Source: Coffea arabica (Eukaryota > Streptophyta > Magnoliopsida > Gentianales > Rubiaceae). From it: a stretch of 64,000 nucleotides of DNA. This document shows, piece by piece, positions 23,894 to 37,431 of this stretch. The stretch is from positions 4,218,501 through 4,282,500 of the forward strand of contig NC_092317.1 of the NCBI RefSeq assembly GCF_036785885.1. Direction: 5' to 3'. The notes under the pieces were generated by a model. It had not been told where the DNA came from. It ran no database searches and was given only the letters and a program-made list of their open reading frames with translations. The first letter of the stretch is position 1. Each line of letters opens with the position of its first letter. The position numbers and the translations under genes are program-made.

Positions 23894-24410
23894 GGGGTAG
23901 TTAACAGCAGTGACTTCATGCACAGTAGTAACACAAATGATATGTTTTCTGCGTACAGTAACTCAAAAGGTTTCAGCATCTGTATATAACTTTTTCTGGT
24001 CCCTCATGGGCAGCTCGGTTGGTCATGGCAAGCCTCCTTAGGAGCCGTTGTCCAGTCCCACCAGGGTTCGAGTTCCATGGTTACCGTGTTCAGGAAACCG
24101 GGGTAGTTGACAGCAGTGACTTCATGCACAGTAGTAACACAAATGATACGTTTTCTGCATACAGTAACGCAAAAGGTTTCAGCATCTGTATATAACTTTT
24201 TCTGGCCCCTCATGGGCAGCTCGGTTGGTCACGGCAAATCTCCTTAGGAACCGTTATCCAGTCTCATCAGGGTTCGAGTCCCATGGTTATCGTGTTCGGG
24301 AAACCGGAGTAGTTAACAACAGTGACTCATGCACGGTAGTAACACAAATGATACGTTTTCTGCATACATTAACTCAAAAGGTTTCAGTATCTGTATATAA
24401 CTTTTTCTGG
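23894..24410 (+). repeat. 206-bp tandem repeat carrying SINE heads, 2.5 copies
   Basis: Units start at 23894, 24100 and 24306, so the period is exactly 206 bp. Each unit begins GGGGTAGTTAACAGCAGTGA (third: GGAGTAGTT...) and runs to CTTTTTCTGG. In the first two units this is followed by a tRNA-like head (GGGCAGCTCGGTTGGTCA, then the B box GGGTTCGAGTCCC). The head is nearly the same as that of the SINEs at 7937 and 45432. The third unit stops before the head and is followed by a TA microsatellite (24411-24431). Copies differ by a few percent, so the amplification is not very recent. Confidence 0.88.
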
Positions 24411-25005
24411 TTTATATATATATATATAAAATGCCCGGATCATCAATCATTCATCATTGGTTGATGATTTGGGACAAATGGTAATGCTTGATTAACGTAC
24501 GAACGAGGGTACTAATTAGTAATTACATGTTGGTTTATCTTAATCTTTCGCAACAGTGAGAGAATAAAAGGATTGACTTTGAAGTTATAAAGCAAAAAAG
24601 AAACTCGTGAAAAAATTACATGAGAGTGAGAAAGTTCCCATGAAGTTGTCGTGCTTATAAAAAATTACAAGATAAGCATGGTAGTTATCTCGAGAGAGCG
24701 TACGTAAAGGAAGAAGAAAAAATAAGTATTTATTGTCGCTTTATTTATGATGAAGAGTACTTTTACTTTAACTACTTGTACGTATATATTGTTAAGATAA
24801 CTAATCATGAGCATTATAACTGCCGATATAAAATCATTTCAAACATTATAGTAAAAGTTGGCGTACTTATTATGCGTTGCTCGGCTCTTCAAGCTGGGAA
24901 GGGCTGACAACCTTTCATGAAAACGACCGACGAGCCACTCAAAGTCTTCGAATAAAAATATCATTAATTGAAGCCAAAGCTATCTATCAAAGAACAATAA
25001 TTACA

Positions 25006-25197
25006 CCAACAGGGTTGGTCCGAGTGGTAAGCGATTCGGATTCGCTCAAGCAGGTCTCGTGTTCGAGTCCTAGTGTACGCAGACACCCTGTTGGGAGACT
25101 CACCCACCATAGCCAGGTGCGCGACGCGGGTCGGGTCCGGATTAGTCGGGACAAAGCTTCGGATACCGGGCAAGCAACCAAAAAAAAAAAAGAAAAA
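25006..25197 (+). mobile_element. SINE (second family) with 17-bp TSD
   Basis: The element reads GGTTGGTCCGAGTGGTAAGC (A-box region) and later GTGTTCGAGTCC (B box), then GGGAGACTCACCCACCATAG, and ends in an A-rich tail. It is flanked by aaagaacaataattaca at 24989-25005 and 25198-25214. It has the same sequence family as the minus-strand SINE at 45788-45978. The perfect duplication and long A-tail suggest a young insertion. Confidence 0.9.
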
Positions 25198-25897
25198 AAA
25201 GAACAATAATTACAACCTTTTTTTTTCTTTTTAATTTTCCTGTTAACCAAAACGATGCACATCACTGCAACAAAAAAACCTGATGAGTATCTTTCACCCC
25301 TTACAACATTCACCAATCCGTTATCACATTACAGGCTCCCTGCAACATTCTATAATAGCCCTGACATCGTTGAAGAACTGTTTTCCTGACATCCTCAATT
25401 TGCAGACAATGAAAGAATCGCATCAGCTATCCATGCTAAGCTCTTAGTTGCCCATTAAAGCATGCATGGGTAACTACTGGTTATCAAAATGTGTGCTGAT
25501 TTTCAACAGGCAAACCAAAATCAAACCTCATGAGTATCCATCCTTAAAAGAGAAATTTTGGAACTTCCACTCATCCACATTACTTATTTGGTATGACAAA
25601 AATGGCAAGGTCTCAACCTCATCTATTCATCTTGCTCGTGATGATCTAACTAGAGTATACAAGGACATCCTAGAACTCAAATAAACAGACGTTGTATTTA
25701 AATACCATCCTTAATTCCGGGCGTAATAATAAGTTAGCCAGTCAATCCCAAGGGATAGCTCTTCAGCAAACTCTATCCCCAGGAGAATCAATACCTAGTG
25801 TATATCACCACCAATGATACCTTCAAATGGGATTAAAAATCTTATTCTTCATCATCATCTCTAAATGCGCAATTACGAGCAGCAGGTAAAGCGTCAG

Positions 25898-28800
25898 CTA
25901 CCCGAGATCTAGACTCTTCTTCATGGTTTCATAAACCAAGTACGTAATGCTGGCTGCAGGAACAACTTTAAGAAGATTTGGGAATAGTCCTTTATAGAAT
26001 CCCCTGAAACCTTCATGTTTAATCGTTCTCCTAAACACATCAGACATTCCTTTGTAAGCAGCATCAGAGTTGTATCGCTGAGCTTGCATTCTACAAAGTG
26101 AGAAAATAAGCATTAGCATTTAAGACAAATCACGAGCTGAATCTAGAATGTCCGACAGACAAATTAAGCTGCAGCAAGAGCATATTGTAATGAAGTTTTA
26201 CCTTGTTCTGACAACCTGCAAAGGATAAACGCATGTTGCTCCCAGGGCCCCTGAAATTGTACCGCAACCAAGTTGCACAAAAGGACCAGGCTCTGCATAA
26301 AATTCGAATTTCCAGGAAACAAGATTTCAAAGGCCTGTAAAACTAAATGAATTACACATCCTACTAGCTTTCCAATAACCATTTAAATTTAAACCACAAG
26401 GAATTCTCACCAAAGACATCTGTTTGATGATGTAGAAAAGACAATATCCCCATAACACAGAAAAGGAAACGATCAAAGAAGTCTTGAGACATTAAAAAAC
26501 GAAAGCATAAATTCCATACCACTATCATGAAGAATATAGGTCTTTGACATTTCTTTAAGTTTCTCATAGGCAGCCAAGTCGATGCCCGCATAAGGAATAA
26601 TCCCTAGAAGAGATGGTACCAGTCCTCTATAAAAAGCCCGAGGTCCCTCCTGAACCAATATATCTTTTGACAACTTTCCCAAATTTGGAACTTTCCCACT
26701 TTCACAAGCATAAGTTTGTAATCGGGTCTTCACAAGATCCATTGGATAAATAGCAGTTTGTGCAACAGCACCAGCCAAACCACCAGCAACCAGGCGCCCT
26801 GATGTCCCAATATCCTGGTGCTCCTTGTTACCTCCAATGACATTCTTCAGCATTTCATAAGTGTAAAATTTGATGGCACTTTCTGGAGCAACCTTGAAAA
26901 CATTTATCCCATTGCCTCTGAAAAACCCAAATAAGCCGCCCTCCTTCCATATGCTCTTAACTGCAGGGACAATAGATGCACGAGAGGTCTGAACCTGCAA
27001 AACCACCTTAAGACGATCAAGAGGTGCAGTTGCAGTACGTGAAGCAGCTCCAGCAACTCCCCCTGCAATTAAATATTTTGTAGCATGAACATGCTTGCTG
27101 ATGCCTTCTGGAATAACAGCCTGTTCACCAATATCAACTAGATATACCCTTTCCCAATAGTGATAGATGTTTTCAATAGTTGCCTCATGTGGATAGAGCA
27201 GTAGAAAATCTCTCCACTCTTCAAAAGTTATGATACCATTGTTATCCTTATCAACATGCTCCACAAAGCGAGCAAGTTCATCATCATCCATTTCTATCCC
27301 TGAAGAAAGAAACTGCCATGACTTATAAGATGAAGACATATAATGATATTAAAGTAAATGGCTCTGGGAAAAGATGGAAAATCTAGCAGAAAAATCAGAT
27401 TCAGAAGGCCTAAATACTTGGTTCATAAGGACTTGAAACATAGAATCATTCAATGATAACAACCAACAGCAGTCCCAAGAAGAAGATGAAAAAAAACGTG
27501 AGGTGCTTTCATAAAGTGAGAAAGAGCTTCCTCTAGTCATACTTGGAGATTGAACTTGCGACTTATCCTCAAATTCTGGCATACGTTGTCCAAACTCGGA
27601 AAAGCAATCATATTTATCCTCAATCTTACACAACCTACTAATTTCGGATCAATATGCAAGAAATTTGAAAAGATCACATAAAAGAATATTCTGAAAATTC
27701 CAAAGGGATGCTCAGAGGAAGAATTGTAATTTATAACAAAAAAGCCAGTACTTGAAGGACCGATACTTACAAGCTGTAACACCAAGGTGATCAAAGAGCT
27801 TCAGATTTGATGCCATGCAAAATCAGCTTCTTCCCCTTTTATGATAGGGAAAAAAAGGATTCTATTTGCACATCAATAATTAAAAAGGTGCAGTATATTT
27901 AGATCACTCCATTCAGAGGTCAAGGAATATAAGAGTATGAAGTCTCATTCCAACATTGAAGGGTTTTTCCCATTACCCAGACCCATGACACTCAGGTCCT
28001 TAGCAACCTCGTGTTTCTGCCAAGGTCTTTTCTTTGGATCCATTTGAAAAGATGGATCTGGATCCTATGGAAGACATGACGGGATGGAATTGAACAGAAA
28101 GAGTTGGATCCAAGGAAAGATTTTCACATTAGCTAAAAACACTTGGTTAGCAATTATCCCAGGGTGAAGAAAATTACAATTAACAAAAGCAATGAGCTAA
28201 AAGTTTCTATTTCTTCTTCCTTCTTATCACAGAACATTGAAACCTAAGCCCACCTTCCTGCTGCTTCTGTTTACCATCAATAGATCCTTCCGTCATGGCA
28301 ATCTCACCAGATATTTTCTCGTTACTCAAACTCACACTGAATGGCTCAAACCCCACTTAACAGAGATGCTCTTTTTCCAGCGCTCTCACTACCAGCAAGA
28401 GAATGCCGCTGGTGCAGTCAACAGCAGTTGACTGTTGACAGGCCAAGTTTAGCTCCGTATAAGTGGTGTCATGGTCAACAGCAGTTGGAGGCACGACTTT
28501 TGCTCCATATAAGCTCAAAAATGAATAGTTTAGAAGAGAAAGGAAGAGGTGTTAAAGTATGGATTTCAATAACCTCTATTTTGGGTGAATTTGGATTCAC
28601 TTAATTATAGTCTTAAATTCTTGGTGAATGTCAAATCTAAATTGCTCCTACTTCACACAGAAAAGCTAGAGATTTGGGTAAAGGGTTTAAAATCCTATCC
28701 ACCCAAATCCCGCATTCCAAACAGACCCTCTATGAATTTCAGGGAATGCGAATGAAGAAGTTTTATGTATTATATTGGTTGTGAGAGAGTTATTTTCACA

Positions 28801-31800
28801 TATGCACTAATTTTGGACTAACCGTTGAGCCATAGGACCTGAAATTTTATATGAAGATATTTTAGAGAACTTGTCTTTATAATGATCTTCCAAACAACCC
28901 TCTATATGTGCTCAGATACCAAAGCCTGTAGACAAAACCATTACTCTAGATAGCCAGACAACAAAATGGCTTTTCAGCACTAGAAAAAGTTTTTCTTTTT
29001 TTCCTTTAATCAGTATCTCATCAAAGATTTACATTAAGATCTCCCGACAATTTACCTGAATCAGTTGGCCATGATGAAGAAAGAGCATTTCTTCAACTCA
29101 GGAAAGTCATTTACCAATCTACTTTGTTCCATACTTTGGTGAATACTCTATCACTTAGCAAATCCAAAACAGGGCTCAAAGTTCACCATTTAATTTGTCA
29201 ACATGGGGAAAAAATACTAAAGTTGAAAGGAACACTTTTAGGTTCTATCACAGCATTTAAAAGATCCATAATAGTACCTAAAGACCAGCATATATGGGAG
29301 AATCTCATGCACTGATACAAAAAGTACATCCAATACCAATAAGAATGTTAAATATTTGTTCATATCATATGGCAAATTATGTAAACAGGGGATTGTAAAC
29401 TTTTCAGTGAGATTGAAGTGGACCTTTATCTTTTCTTCTAAAGGCTCATAGCAGCTATGAAAATTGTTCTAAATTTCAGGTAACTTATTCATCAAATATA
29501 ATACACGAGTAAACTTATTCTTGTCATTTTGCAGACCTAGAAATGTTGTTTCCAAAAGCACAGATATAAAAACGGTGACATCCATGTGCCAACCCTCAGA
29601 TAAGAATGATAAATCAGCAACTCTTCCTTTAGTCACCATTATCATTGACATAGTAAGACCAATGGAAACAGACAATTAAAGCCAAAGTTAATGTTTTTAG
29701 GAAAACTATCTAAACTATCAATGCACCATAGGATATGAGGACTCAAGAAGGATATTGAACAGAAATAAAAACCAATTCCACTGTTTCAGAGTTATTACAA
29801 ATAGGCACAAGTCTAGCCTTTCCATCTGAGAAGCCAAAAGGTTTGAACACTAGCAGTAAAAAGATACACACTAGTCCCTTTACACATTTGCAAAATGTTC
29901 TGAATTCTCCAAACATCAAACCTACTATCTCTCAAGAGTGTCTTTAGGACTCAGATACACCATAGATCATGTCTCAAATCTTCACCACAAAAGTTAATAG
30001 CTTCACTAAATATGGGCACACTATCATATAAATCAATCCAGCTTACTTATTCTGAACTCTTAACCTTGACAGGACTCGCATTATATGAGTTCTATGCAAA
30101 TTCTTCACCCATTTTCTTAATCTTACTATTTGGCAGTAGCCTACTGGGACATCAACACTTTATTTTCTCCCATGTCACCACACACAAACATATATGTAAT
30201 GCCTCAATCCTTGTTACATTATCTTTTGACACATCACAATTACAGTACTTACGAAATAATGACAGCAACTTAATTTGATTTACAATTACCTGCATCTTAT
30301 GAAGGAGCGTGTCTTTTTTTTTTTTCCTTTTTAATTGTTCAACCTACAGCTGTAATAATAGGTGTTTCTATTTTTGCCAAGACAGTAATACAAAACCAAA
30401 CAAAAATTACGATATACTGTTACTAGTCATGTAATAATTACAATAAAAGCTATTCCTATTATTTTTAATTTGAACTTAAAAACCAAAAAGGGCATCCAAT
30501 CTATGTTGTATCTTCAGGTTGAAATCTTTCAGCAGCCCTATCTTTATCAGAATAATGCAGTGACTACAGTTGATAGACAGCAACACCAATAGCAAGTAAC
30601 CACTTGATATCAAACTCAAAGACAAACTAAACAGGATTATTAACTTCTGTACAAGTGAGATTTGCACTTTTATCCTCTTGGCTTAGTGAAATGCCATATA
30701 GTGATTCTCTCATATAATCCCCACATTCAAGATCACAGCAATAGTAACATTACCACCAGCAATAATACAATAATTGCACTACTTGCAACCATTTAAGAAA
30801 ACAGTCTGGCTGATACCTTTATCACTACAAAAAAATAAATAATTAATTAATTAAAATAAAAGCTGCTCCCCCCCCCCCCCAAAAAAAAAACAGAAACATC
30901 TAATTTGTAATCCTAACTTGCACTTAGAACAATTCCTACTTCACAAATGTACAAATACATTGACAGCTAAGGCAGAAATATTCCCCTCCCACCCAACCTG
31001 CAACACAAAAAAAAAAAAAATTGCGATATAGGTCATTTGTCTAAGATTAAACTAATCTATTCCAGCAGTGCAGGTTCTGCCACTGATTGATCACAAAGTT
31101 ATGGATATAACAAGAGCGATACAATGATATATTCGTCGGTGTCCAGCTAACCCAATCAGGGCTTCTTAAGACTATAAGAGATCAGCCAATTCCTACCACA
31201 TGAGGAGCCAAACGGCTTATTTCTGTTCAAACTAACATGCCATTTTAAACAGAAATAAAACAACGTAGCTCAGCTTTGAATCCAGGTATATAGCAATCAG
31301 AATTTAATACATGACACTATTAATAACAACCTTAACAAATCAACCTCTTTCACTGCAGCATTACTTTTCGACTATGGGTTGCCGAAGAGCAAACTCTCAA
31401 ATTAAGTATCCCACTACCATCTACCAAAAGCAACCACATTAGTAGTCTCTGTGAACCTGTGTTCTAGAATCTCTTGAATGATGATCTCTTTCCAACATCC
31501 AGATATACAAATTATAAGCATATGCACACGAAACACATAGACCAGAGAAACCACAACTATAGAACACATAAAGGTCGAAACTTGAATTGGACAATGCAGT
31601 GTCAAAGAAAATAAAGTACAAGTAAAGTACCAGCCTTGACAAGAGCATCCCAGAGTTCCTCAGGCAAAATGCAGCCATTATGCTCTACATCAATAGCCTG
31701 AAAAATCCTATACAACTCCAGCTCCTTATCATCCATATACTTCCTAAACTCCTGATAATCCACTCTTCCATCTCTATTAGCATCACAAACATTTAGCAGC

Positions 31801-32075
31801 TCCTTTGCAAACTTATACTCTGCTGGAATTTGCAGAGCTGAAAGGCCCTTCTCAATTTGGGTATAGTCCAAGTACCCCACATTAGCTGAATCAAAAAAAT
31901 TAAATAAGCTCTTAATTCTTGAATCCCTTTCCTCCTTAGTCTCCCTGAGAGCTGCTAAGACATGGTCCATTGAAACCGGGCCGGGTTTCTTCACAGGATT
32001 GCAGCATCCGGACCGGTCATTTGTTGCCATTGCAGGGAAATTTACATGCCCCACAGCCTCTCCAGCCCCAGACAT
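25898..32075 (-). CDS. APC1: Calcium-dependent mitochondrial ATP-Mg/phosphate carrier (APC/SCaMC)
   Basis: Four exons, 32075-31631, 27299-26520, 26292-26202 and 26090-25898, encode 502 residues. Phases close and junctions are GT-AG. The ATG at 32075 follows an in-frame TAG with no earlier ATG. The N-terminal half holds four EF-hand loops: [12 protein letters not shown] (62-73), [12 protein letters not shown] (98-109), [12 protein letters not shown] (129-140) and [12 protein letters not shown] (165-176). Loops 2 and 4 look best able to bind calcium. The C-terminal half holds three mitochondrial carrier repeats with signatures PLDRLK (241), PMDLVK (334) and PLQVVR (432). The family exchanges ATP-Mg or ADP for phosphate across the inner mitochondrial membrane under cytosolic calcium control. 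Intron 1 is 4.3 kb, separating EF-hands 1-3 from EF-hand 4 plus the carrier. The Arabidopsis homologue At5g61810 also sits next to a PPR gene. Confidence 0.95.
27300..31630 (-). other. Large first intron of the carrier gene
   Basis: This 4.3-kb intron is AT-rich and has no convincing nested gene on either strand. It contains a C12 run followed by A10 (about 30867-30889) and several A/T runs. The frame at 28237-28431 and its neighbours lack domain matches. Confidence 0.6.
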
Positions 32076-34855
32076 GTACAAAAGAATTCTGGGTTTATCA
32101 ATTTGACCACGAGTCTCAAGATGTTCAACGTTTTTGTAGATCTAGACATCCAACCCGTAAATATGATGAATTTATTGAATTTACAGACGAGAAATGAATT
32201 GGGATACCAAATGCGAGAGTGAAGAATATTTATAGTTTAATAACTAACGAATTGGGTTGAAGAAAGTGGAGTGAGAAGAGGTGAAAGAAGAGAATATCTG
32301 GTGAGGATCTCCTTCTAGGAAGATCCGAAGGGTTGACCCGGTTTGCTAAACAGGATCTTTACTTGTGGTTTCGGGTCAATAGAAAAAAAAGGAATAATAC
32401 TAAGAAGAGTGCCAAGTTTGAAAGGGTAAAAGTGCAAAATTGCACAAGCGTGTTTATTACGAGGGATGCTTGGAAATGGTAGTCGCTTTATTCTTCCGGG
32501 ATGGAAGGTGGAAATTGGGACGGATAATTTTTTTCTCTTTTTCTTTTTGGCAAAGAAACAGTAATGGCTGGCTGGGCCTGTAGTTTCAGACAGAAAGGAG
32601 GGAAGCGGGGACAGTAAATTGTAACCGAACGGAAATTGGAAGATGGAGGCTTGGAAAGGAATACTGGGATTTCGGGGAAAAACGTCAAATTGGAGGTGGC
32701 AAATTGAGGAGGCTAAGAAGGTAAGGTCATTCTTCTTTTAAAATTTTTTTTTTTCCCTTTTAGTAATAAAAAATTTAGATAAATTTGATTTCGATCACCA
32801 CCGCACCGTAGGTGAGAACATATTCTCGGAATCACTAATCGTTTACATGCATTTTTACATATGACATTTATAGGACATGCTTTCGAATCGACGTTCTTAC
32901 AAATATTTACCAACAAAATTTTCATATCGATAACGAGTTTCAATTACAGAACTTTTTAAAAAAAATAATAATTCGTTGTTATCAATTGAGTTGACTTGAA
33001 TTAAGACAAGGTCATTTTTTCTTGTTGTGGCTATGAACCTCGGCCTCCTATTGCGAATCTCGTGTTACATGAGCGAATGAAATATATACGCCCTTTCCAT
33101 CAAGTTTTAGTATTGCCAATGTGTACAGCTTCAAACTAGCATATATGTTAATGTTTCCGAGGGTCACCCAAAAAATGCAATTACTATTATTGATGGGGGG
33201 TTGACGATGAAATGGTTGTGTGGCTGGTGGGGATGGAGATGGCAGGCTGCAATCTTTAATGTACATGTGTCAAATATGTATTGTGCATTTGAGGGGAGTT
33301 GAACGAGGAAAGAAAAGTGGAGTCCAGGGATTTTTTCCAATGTGTGTGGAAGGAAGCCTGGAAGGTTGGGATGCTGGCAAATTGAGAATGGATGCACTGG
33401 ATGGAGATTGGAAAGGTCATATCATGGTGGGCCAGAGAGTTGGAGACCATTTCTGAAAAATTTTCGTTTTGACATTTGACCGCAAGTATTTTATTTGACT
33501 GGATTAAAGTTGATGTATTAATTAAAAAATTGATGGCACATATTTTACACATTTATATGGGCATTCTTCTCTTTCTACTTTACCAAGTATTGAGACGATT
33601 AAAGCGGTTTATTCCCTTGCTTTTCTGTGGGCGAAGAGAAAATTTGATAAAGAAAACCAGAGAGGATGATAAAACGCAATAGTAGTAACTATTCCCCTGT
33701 TCTAGTTCTTTTTCTCATTTTCCAGTTGGAGCCAGAAAGCAGAGAATTACCACCAAATGAGACTGGAATTCGCGCCTGATCCGGTCTTAATTTGGAAATT
33801 GGAGCCATTGCAGCGTAACTGTTTTAAGTCCAAATCGAACAAGACGGAACTTGTTCCAAGCCACAAGCCTAATTCGCCTTGTTTGATCACTCACTTCAAT
33901 ACTTAAATTTAATGAATTTAGATCTTAATATATTCAGATGCGTTTGATAACAAAAAATTGAACATCTAAATTAATTAAATGGTACTGAATTTTCTAGGCA
34001 AAATTTGTTCCTAAAAATAAATGATAAGTTATTCACTTATCACTGAATATGATATACACTCAAATATATTTGGTTTAATATTTAACAATTTAACTTAATG
34101 GATTCAGATTTTAGATTTCAAATTCCAGTTTTATCAAACACACCCTAAGTTTACAGGCCTAAGCATGAAGAGGGGGTTTGGCGTTAAAATTTTGGGTCAT
34201 CTTTTTCTATTTTCTAATTTTTTCAAATATTATCCCTAGAAAAACTACTAAAGATGGTTATTTAGTAACTTCTACTAATAACTGTTTTTGTTTTGTTTGC
34301 TAAAAGAAATTATATAACTTCTAATAACTTCAACTAGTTTTAATTTAAAAAAAAAGGCTTAATTCTTTCTTAATTTGCGCACGCATAGGTGTGCTTTTCC
34401 CACTAATATTCACCTTTTTCTAGGGTCTAAAACTAGTAATTCTCTCTTCTTATTCTATTCCATTTCCAGATGGACCAAAATGGGTGCTTTTCGGAGTCTG
34501 GGTTGAGTGGGAAGCAAATTCGCTTCTCATCTGGTCACAGCTGGAATGAGACCATCGCAGCATTTCTGCTGGAATCCAAATCAAACAAGAGAGAACTTAA
34601 TTCATGCCCCAAGTCAAAATCACATTTTGCATATCATGCAGGAACAAGAAAACAGTATCCTGCATTATTATATATATAAATAAAAACCAGGCCTTAGCCT
34701 CTGTACTTTTGGTGAATGGAGAAGTACTCTCTAAAGTTTTAACTTCTACGTGAGGAATAGGAGATGTCAAAAGAAAATTACCACTACAGCCTTTCTTTAA
34801 CAAGTGATTCTTCAGAAGTTCCCAAATCCCAGGAGAGGAGATTGGTGAGCCAAGC
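32076..34855. other. Intergenic region upstream of the carrier
   Basis: This holds the promoter and leader of the carrier gene and the 3' flank of the first Nod19 gene. A hAT-like MITE lies at 33876-34143. Other open frames (up to 98 codons around 33256-33552) overlap each other on both strands without recognisable domains. I see no gene here. Confidence 0.5.
33876..34143. mobile_element. hAT-like MITE, 268 bp
   Basis: The ends are inverted: CCTTGTTTGATCA on the left, and on the other strand GGTGTGTTTGATAAA on the right. The internal GCGTTTGATAACAAAAAATT is another GTTTGATAA motif. Flanking 8-mers cctaattc (33868-33875) and cctaagtt (34144-34151) match at six of eight positions, consistent with an old hAT insertion. 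It has no coding content. Confidence 0.45.
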
Positions 34856-37431
34856 TCAGGTCGCAATGGACTCGTATCCAGCTTTTCTACACTTCCTTTG
34901 ATAAGTGATGACAAGAGCAAGAACCAGTGCTGCTTGAAACAGAAGAATTACCACCCAAACATAATGGGGTATACTCGTTTTCTTGTGCTCCTGCATAATG
35001 TCAAGTAACTGCATAGTTAATCTCAGGAGAAGCTGATTAAGTTTCGGAAATTAGTACCTTTTCTAATTACAACTCTTAACCACATCACATGACAGCATAT
35101 CAATACTCTCATAACACTCTATTTAACATCTTTCACTAATTGGCAGTCCTTATCTCCCCCCCCCCCCTGCGGAGACATTCACTGCCTCGAGAAGATTTGT
35201 TTAAGCCACGTTAAGATTGATCGTGTGTTCAAGTAATCCTAGAGGGGAATAAAGGGACAGATCACAAAAGTGGGGCAGGATCTTACATGAACTGAAGCAT
35301 GAGGAGCAGAGGTAGCGTTTGGTGAGTGTTGATCAGGATCAGCAACTAAGATGTAAAAGAGTCCCATGACACCTGTATGCCTTTGAGCATTGCTATAGTT
35401 GGATACAAGAGTTAGAGACTCCCCACTGGAGATTTTAATGGAGCCAGGTTGAGGATAACATGTTGACATTCCAACTATATAGCCAGACTCATTTCCTGGT
35501 TCCATTCCCTGCCCATATATTGGAATGGAGGAGCATATAACGCGTCCATCCTAACAAAATTGACGGGAAAGAACAGAAATTCAAATTCAGAAAAACAACA
35601 TTACTATAAGTGATTGTAATTAAGTGATTATTAAGTGATTGTAATTAGCATTGCAAGCTAATACAGGATAATAATGTTCAACTAATGCAAGGGATACGAG
35701 GGGATAATGTTCAACTAATGCAAGAGAGCTCCCCTCTCAATGTAACCTGGAATACTCCAACGTGAATGGACTGCATAGTCCTAGGTGCATCTCATAAAGG
35801 ATAGAAGATAGAACTAGAAGAGAAGGAAAAAAATTTGTCATGTATCTATCACGTAAGCATGACAAGGAAAAGTTTGAATTAAATTACCTCCCCATAAAGA
35901 GTTGAACCAAGACCTCCTGTATGTTGGTGTGCAACACCATAGATGACCTCACCCCCAGATGGCAAAACTATGGATACGCTCTTTGTGTGGATGCAATCAT
36001 CATGAGCTGTGTTTGTGGAACAGGACTCGATTAGATACTCGATCTGTCAAGATGGATAAAACCTTTTAGTTTCCTGAAAAACTTGAAGAGGAAATGCACT
36101 AAAAGAAAGCAAAATGGTTGAAGCAACACCGTCTACTTTGATAATGATAATGTTAAAGTAGAACTTTAACCATTAATCATAAAGTTAACAGGTTCTTGAA
36201 TAAGATATATAACATCTGCAATAGCCAATTGCTTTTGAAAACAGACTTTAGTACTAGAGTCATCAGGAGTAGTAAATCTTTCTAATCACAATATTCATGA
36301 TTTCAGACAAGTTCGTAGGACCTGTATATAGGTGCATGATCTTTAAGATGGACTCCATCACAATCAAAATGTAGCTTGAATTCCATTAATGACCTGTTCC
36401 TACTTGTGTCAATTTTAGTTTGGTCTACACAAGTTCTTTTCAAACCTAAGGAGACATCATGTAGGTTCTCTCACTCATCCTGTTATACACAGGGAACATG
36501 ATAAAACTGCCGCCTCTGCATATTTTGGAGGCAGAGCAGTAGTTATTCCTTAAGATGCACGGCTCATACGAAAGTGGTCAATCACCTGGCAGTTGTGACC
36601 ATTTGATTCTTTAGAATTGTTCGATCTTTGCCATCTAGCAGTTACGTCAAGTATATATATTTTAGCAGGCAAGATGGAGTTGTCCCAGTCGACATACTTG
36701 ACAGTGTATTTCATGAAGAAGCTTCTCCTTGGACTCCTGTACCCTTCTATAAGTCTGCACTTTGTTTCCTCATAACAGCATCTCATTCCCCCAATATATT
36801 CTGGCTCCAAAGCATTGCCATCCTCATCTTGAGTAACATTATACAGATCACACCTGCACTCTGTGCATCCCAATTTATCTTCTGCACCCCTTGTATCAAT
36901 TGCATGCAAATTGAGTATCCATCCTTCTTCATAGCCTGCAGGAATTTCTGCTGGATTACCAACTTCTATTCCATAAGGATCAGGCACAGCTGTTGCTGTT
37001 TTTCTCGTCTCAGATCCAAGGCCAAAGTACTGGGGAAGATGGTCATCACATATCCCATTGTTCTTAATGACAACATAATCTGATTTTTCAGACCTCTGGT
37101 TGCTTGAACTGTTTGAATTTTCAACTGCTTTCGGTCGGTAGTATCTCATAGCAATCCAGTGGTGCAGATAAGTTTCATAGAGAGGTACAGGATTCCCTGC
37201 CTCATCAACCACTTCAGCAACGAAACTCTTTATAGCAATATGACCTCTTGGAAAGTCAATATTGTGAAATAACTTTTCAGCTACTGATCCTGGTTCCAGG
37301 TCAAACTTAGGTGACAAAAATACAGCAGTTTTGATGCCGTTAGCATTGCTTAGATGAACTTGGGTAGAACGAACTATTGCCATCAGTAGCAGTAATACCA
37401 AGGAGAATAGCAAAGAGCAATCTGAAAACAT
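34856..37431 (-). CDS. SURNod19 (stress up-regulated Nod19) protein, copy A
   Basis: Four exons, 37431-36586, 36043-35888, 35550-35287 and 34990-34856, encode 466 residues. All introns are phase 0 and GT-AG. The product starts with a hydrophobic signal (SLLFSLVLLLLMAIV). The SURNod19 domain follows, with LSPKFDLEPGSV, FPRGHIAIKSF, ETYLHHWIAMRYY, GLGSETRKT and GCTECRCDLYNVT. Exon 2 carries the IYGVAHQHTGGLGS block. The C-terminus has one membrane helix (VWVVILLFQAALVLALVITY, about 432-451) and a short basic tail. Members are induced in nodules and by stress, and their biochemical function is unknown. Conserved His and Cys residues could bind metal, but that is my inference. A donor-like CT|GTAAGTAT at 38582 and an acceptor at 37444 suggest an intron in the 5' UTR. 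The neighbour at 39853-42493 is a tandem paralogue. Confidence 0.92.

Larger units (their letters stand above)
20962..25897. other. Intergenic region with tRNA, tandem repeat and SINE
   Basis: Upstream of the PPR gene and downstream of the carrier. It contains the tRNA-Ser gene, a 206-bp tandem array and a SINE, all listed separately. The rest is AT-rich sequence with short frames only. A good TATA box at about 22909-22917 precedes an unassigned stretch. The longest open frame (22199-22708, 169 codons) has no domain and runs into low-complexity Lys/Asn, so I do not call it. Confidence 0.5.

Noticed and set aside
24964-25316. Overlapping frames of about 80-110 codons around 25 kb
   Set aside because: They are translations of the SINE at 25006-25197 and its poly-A tail.
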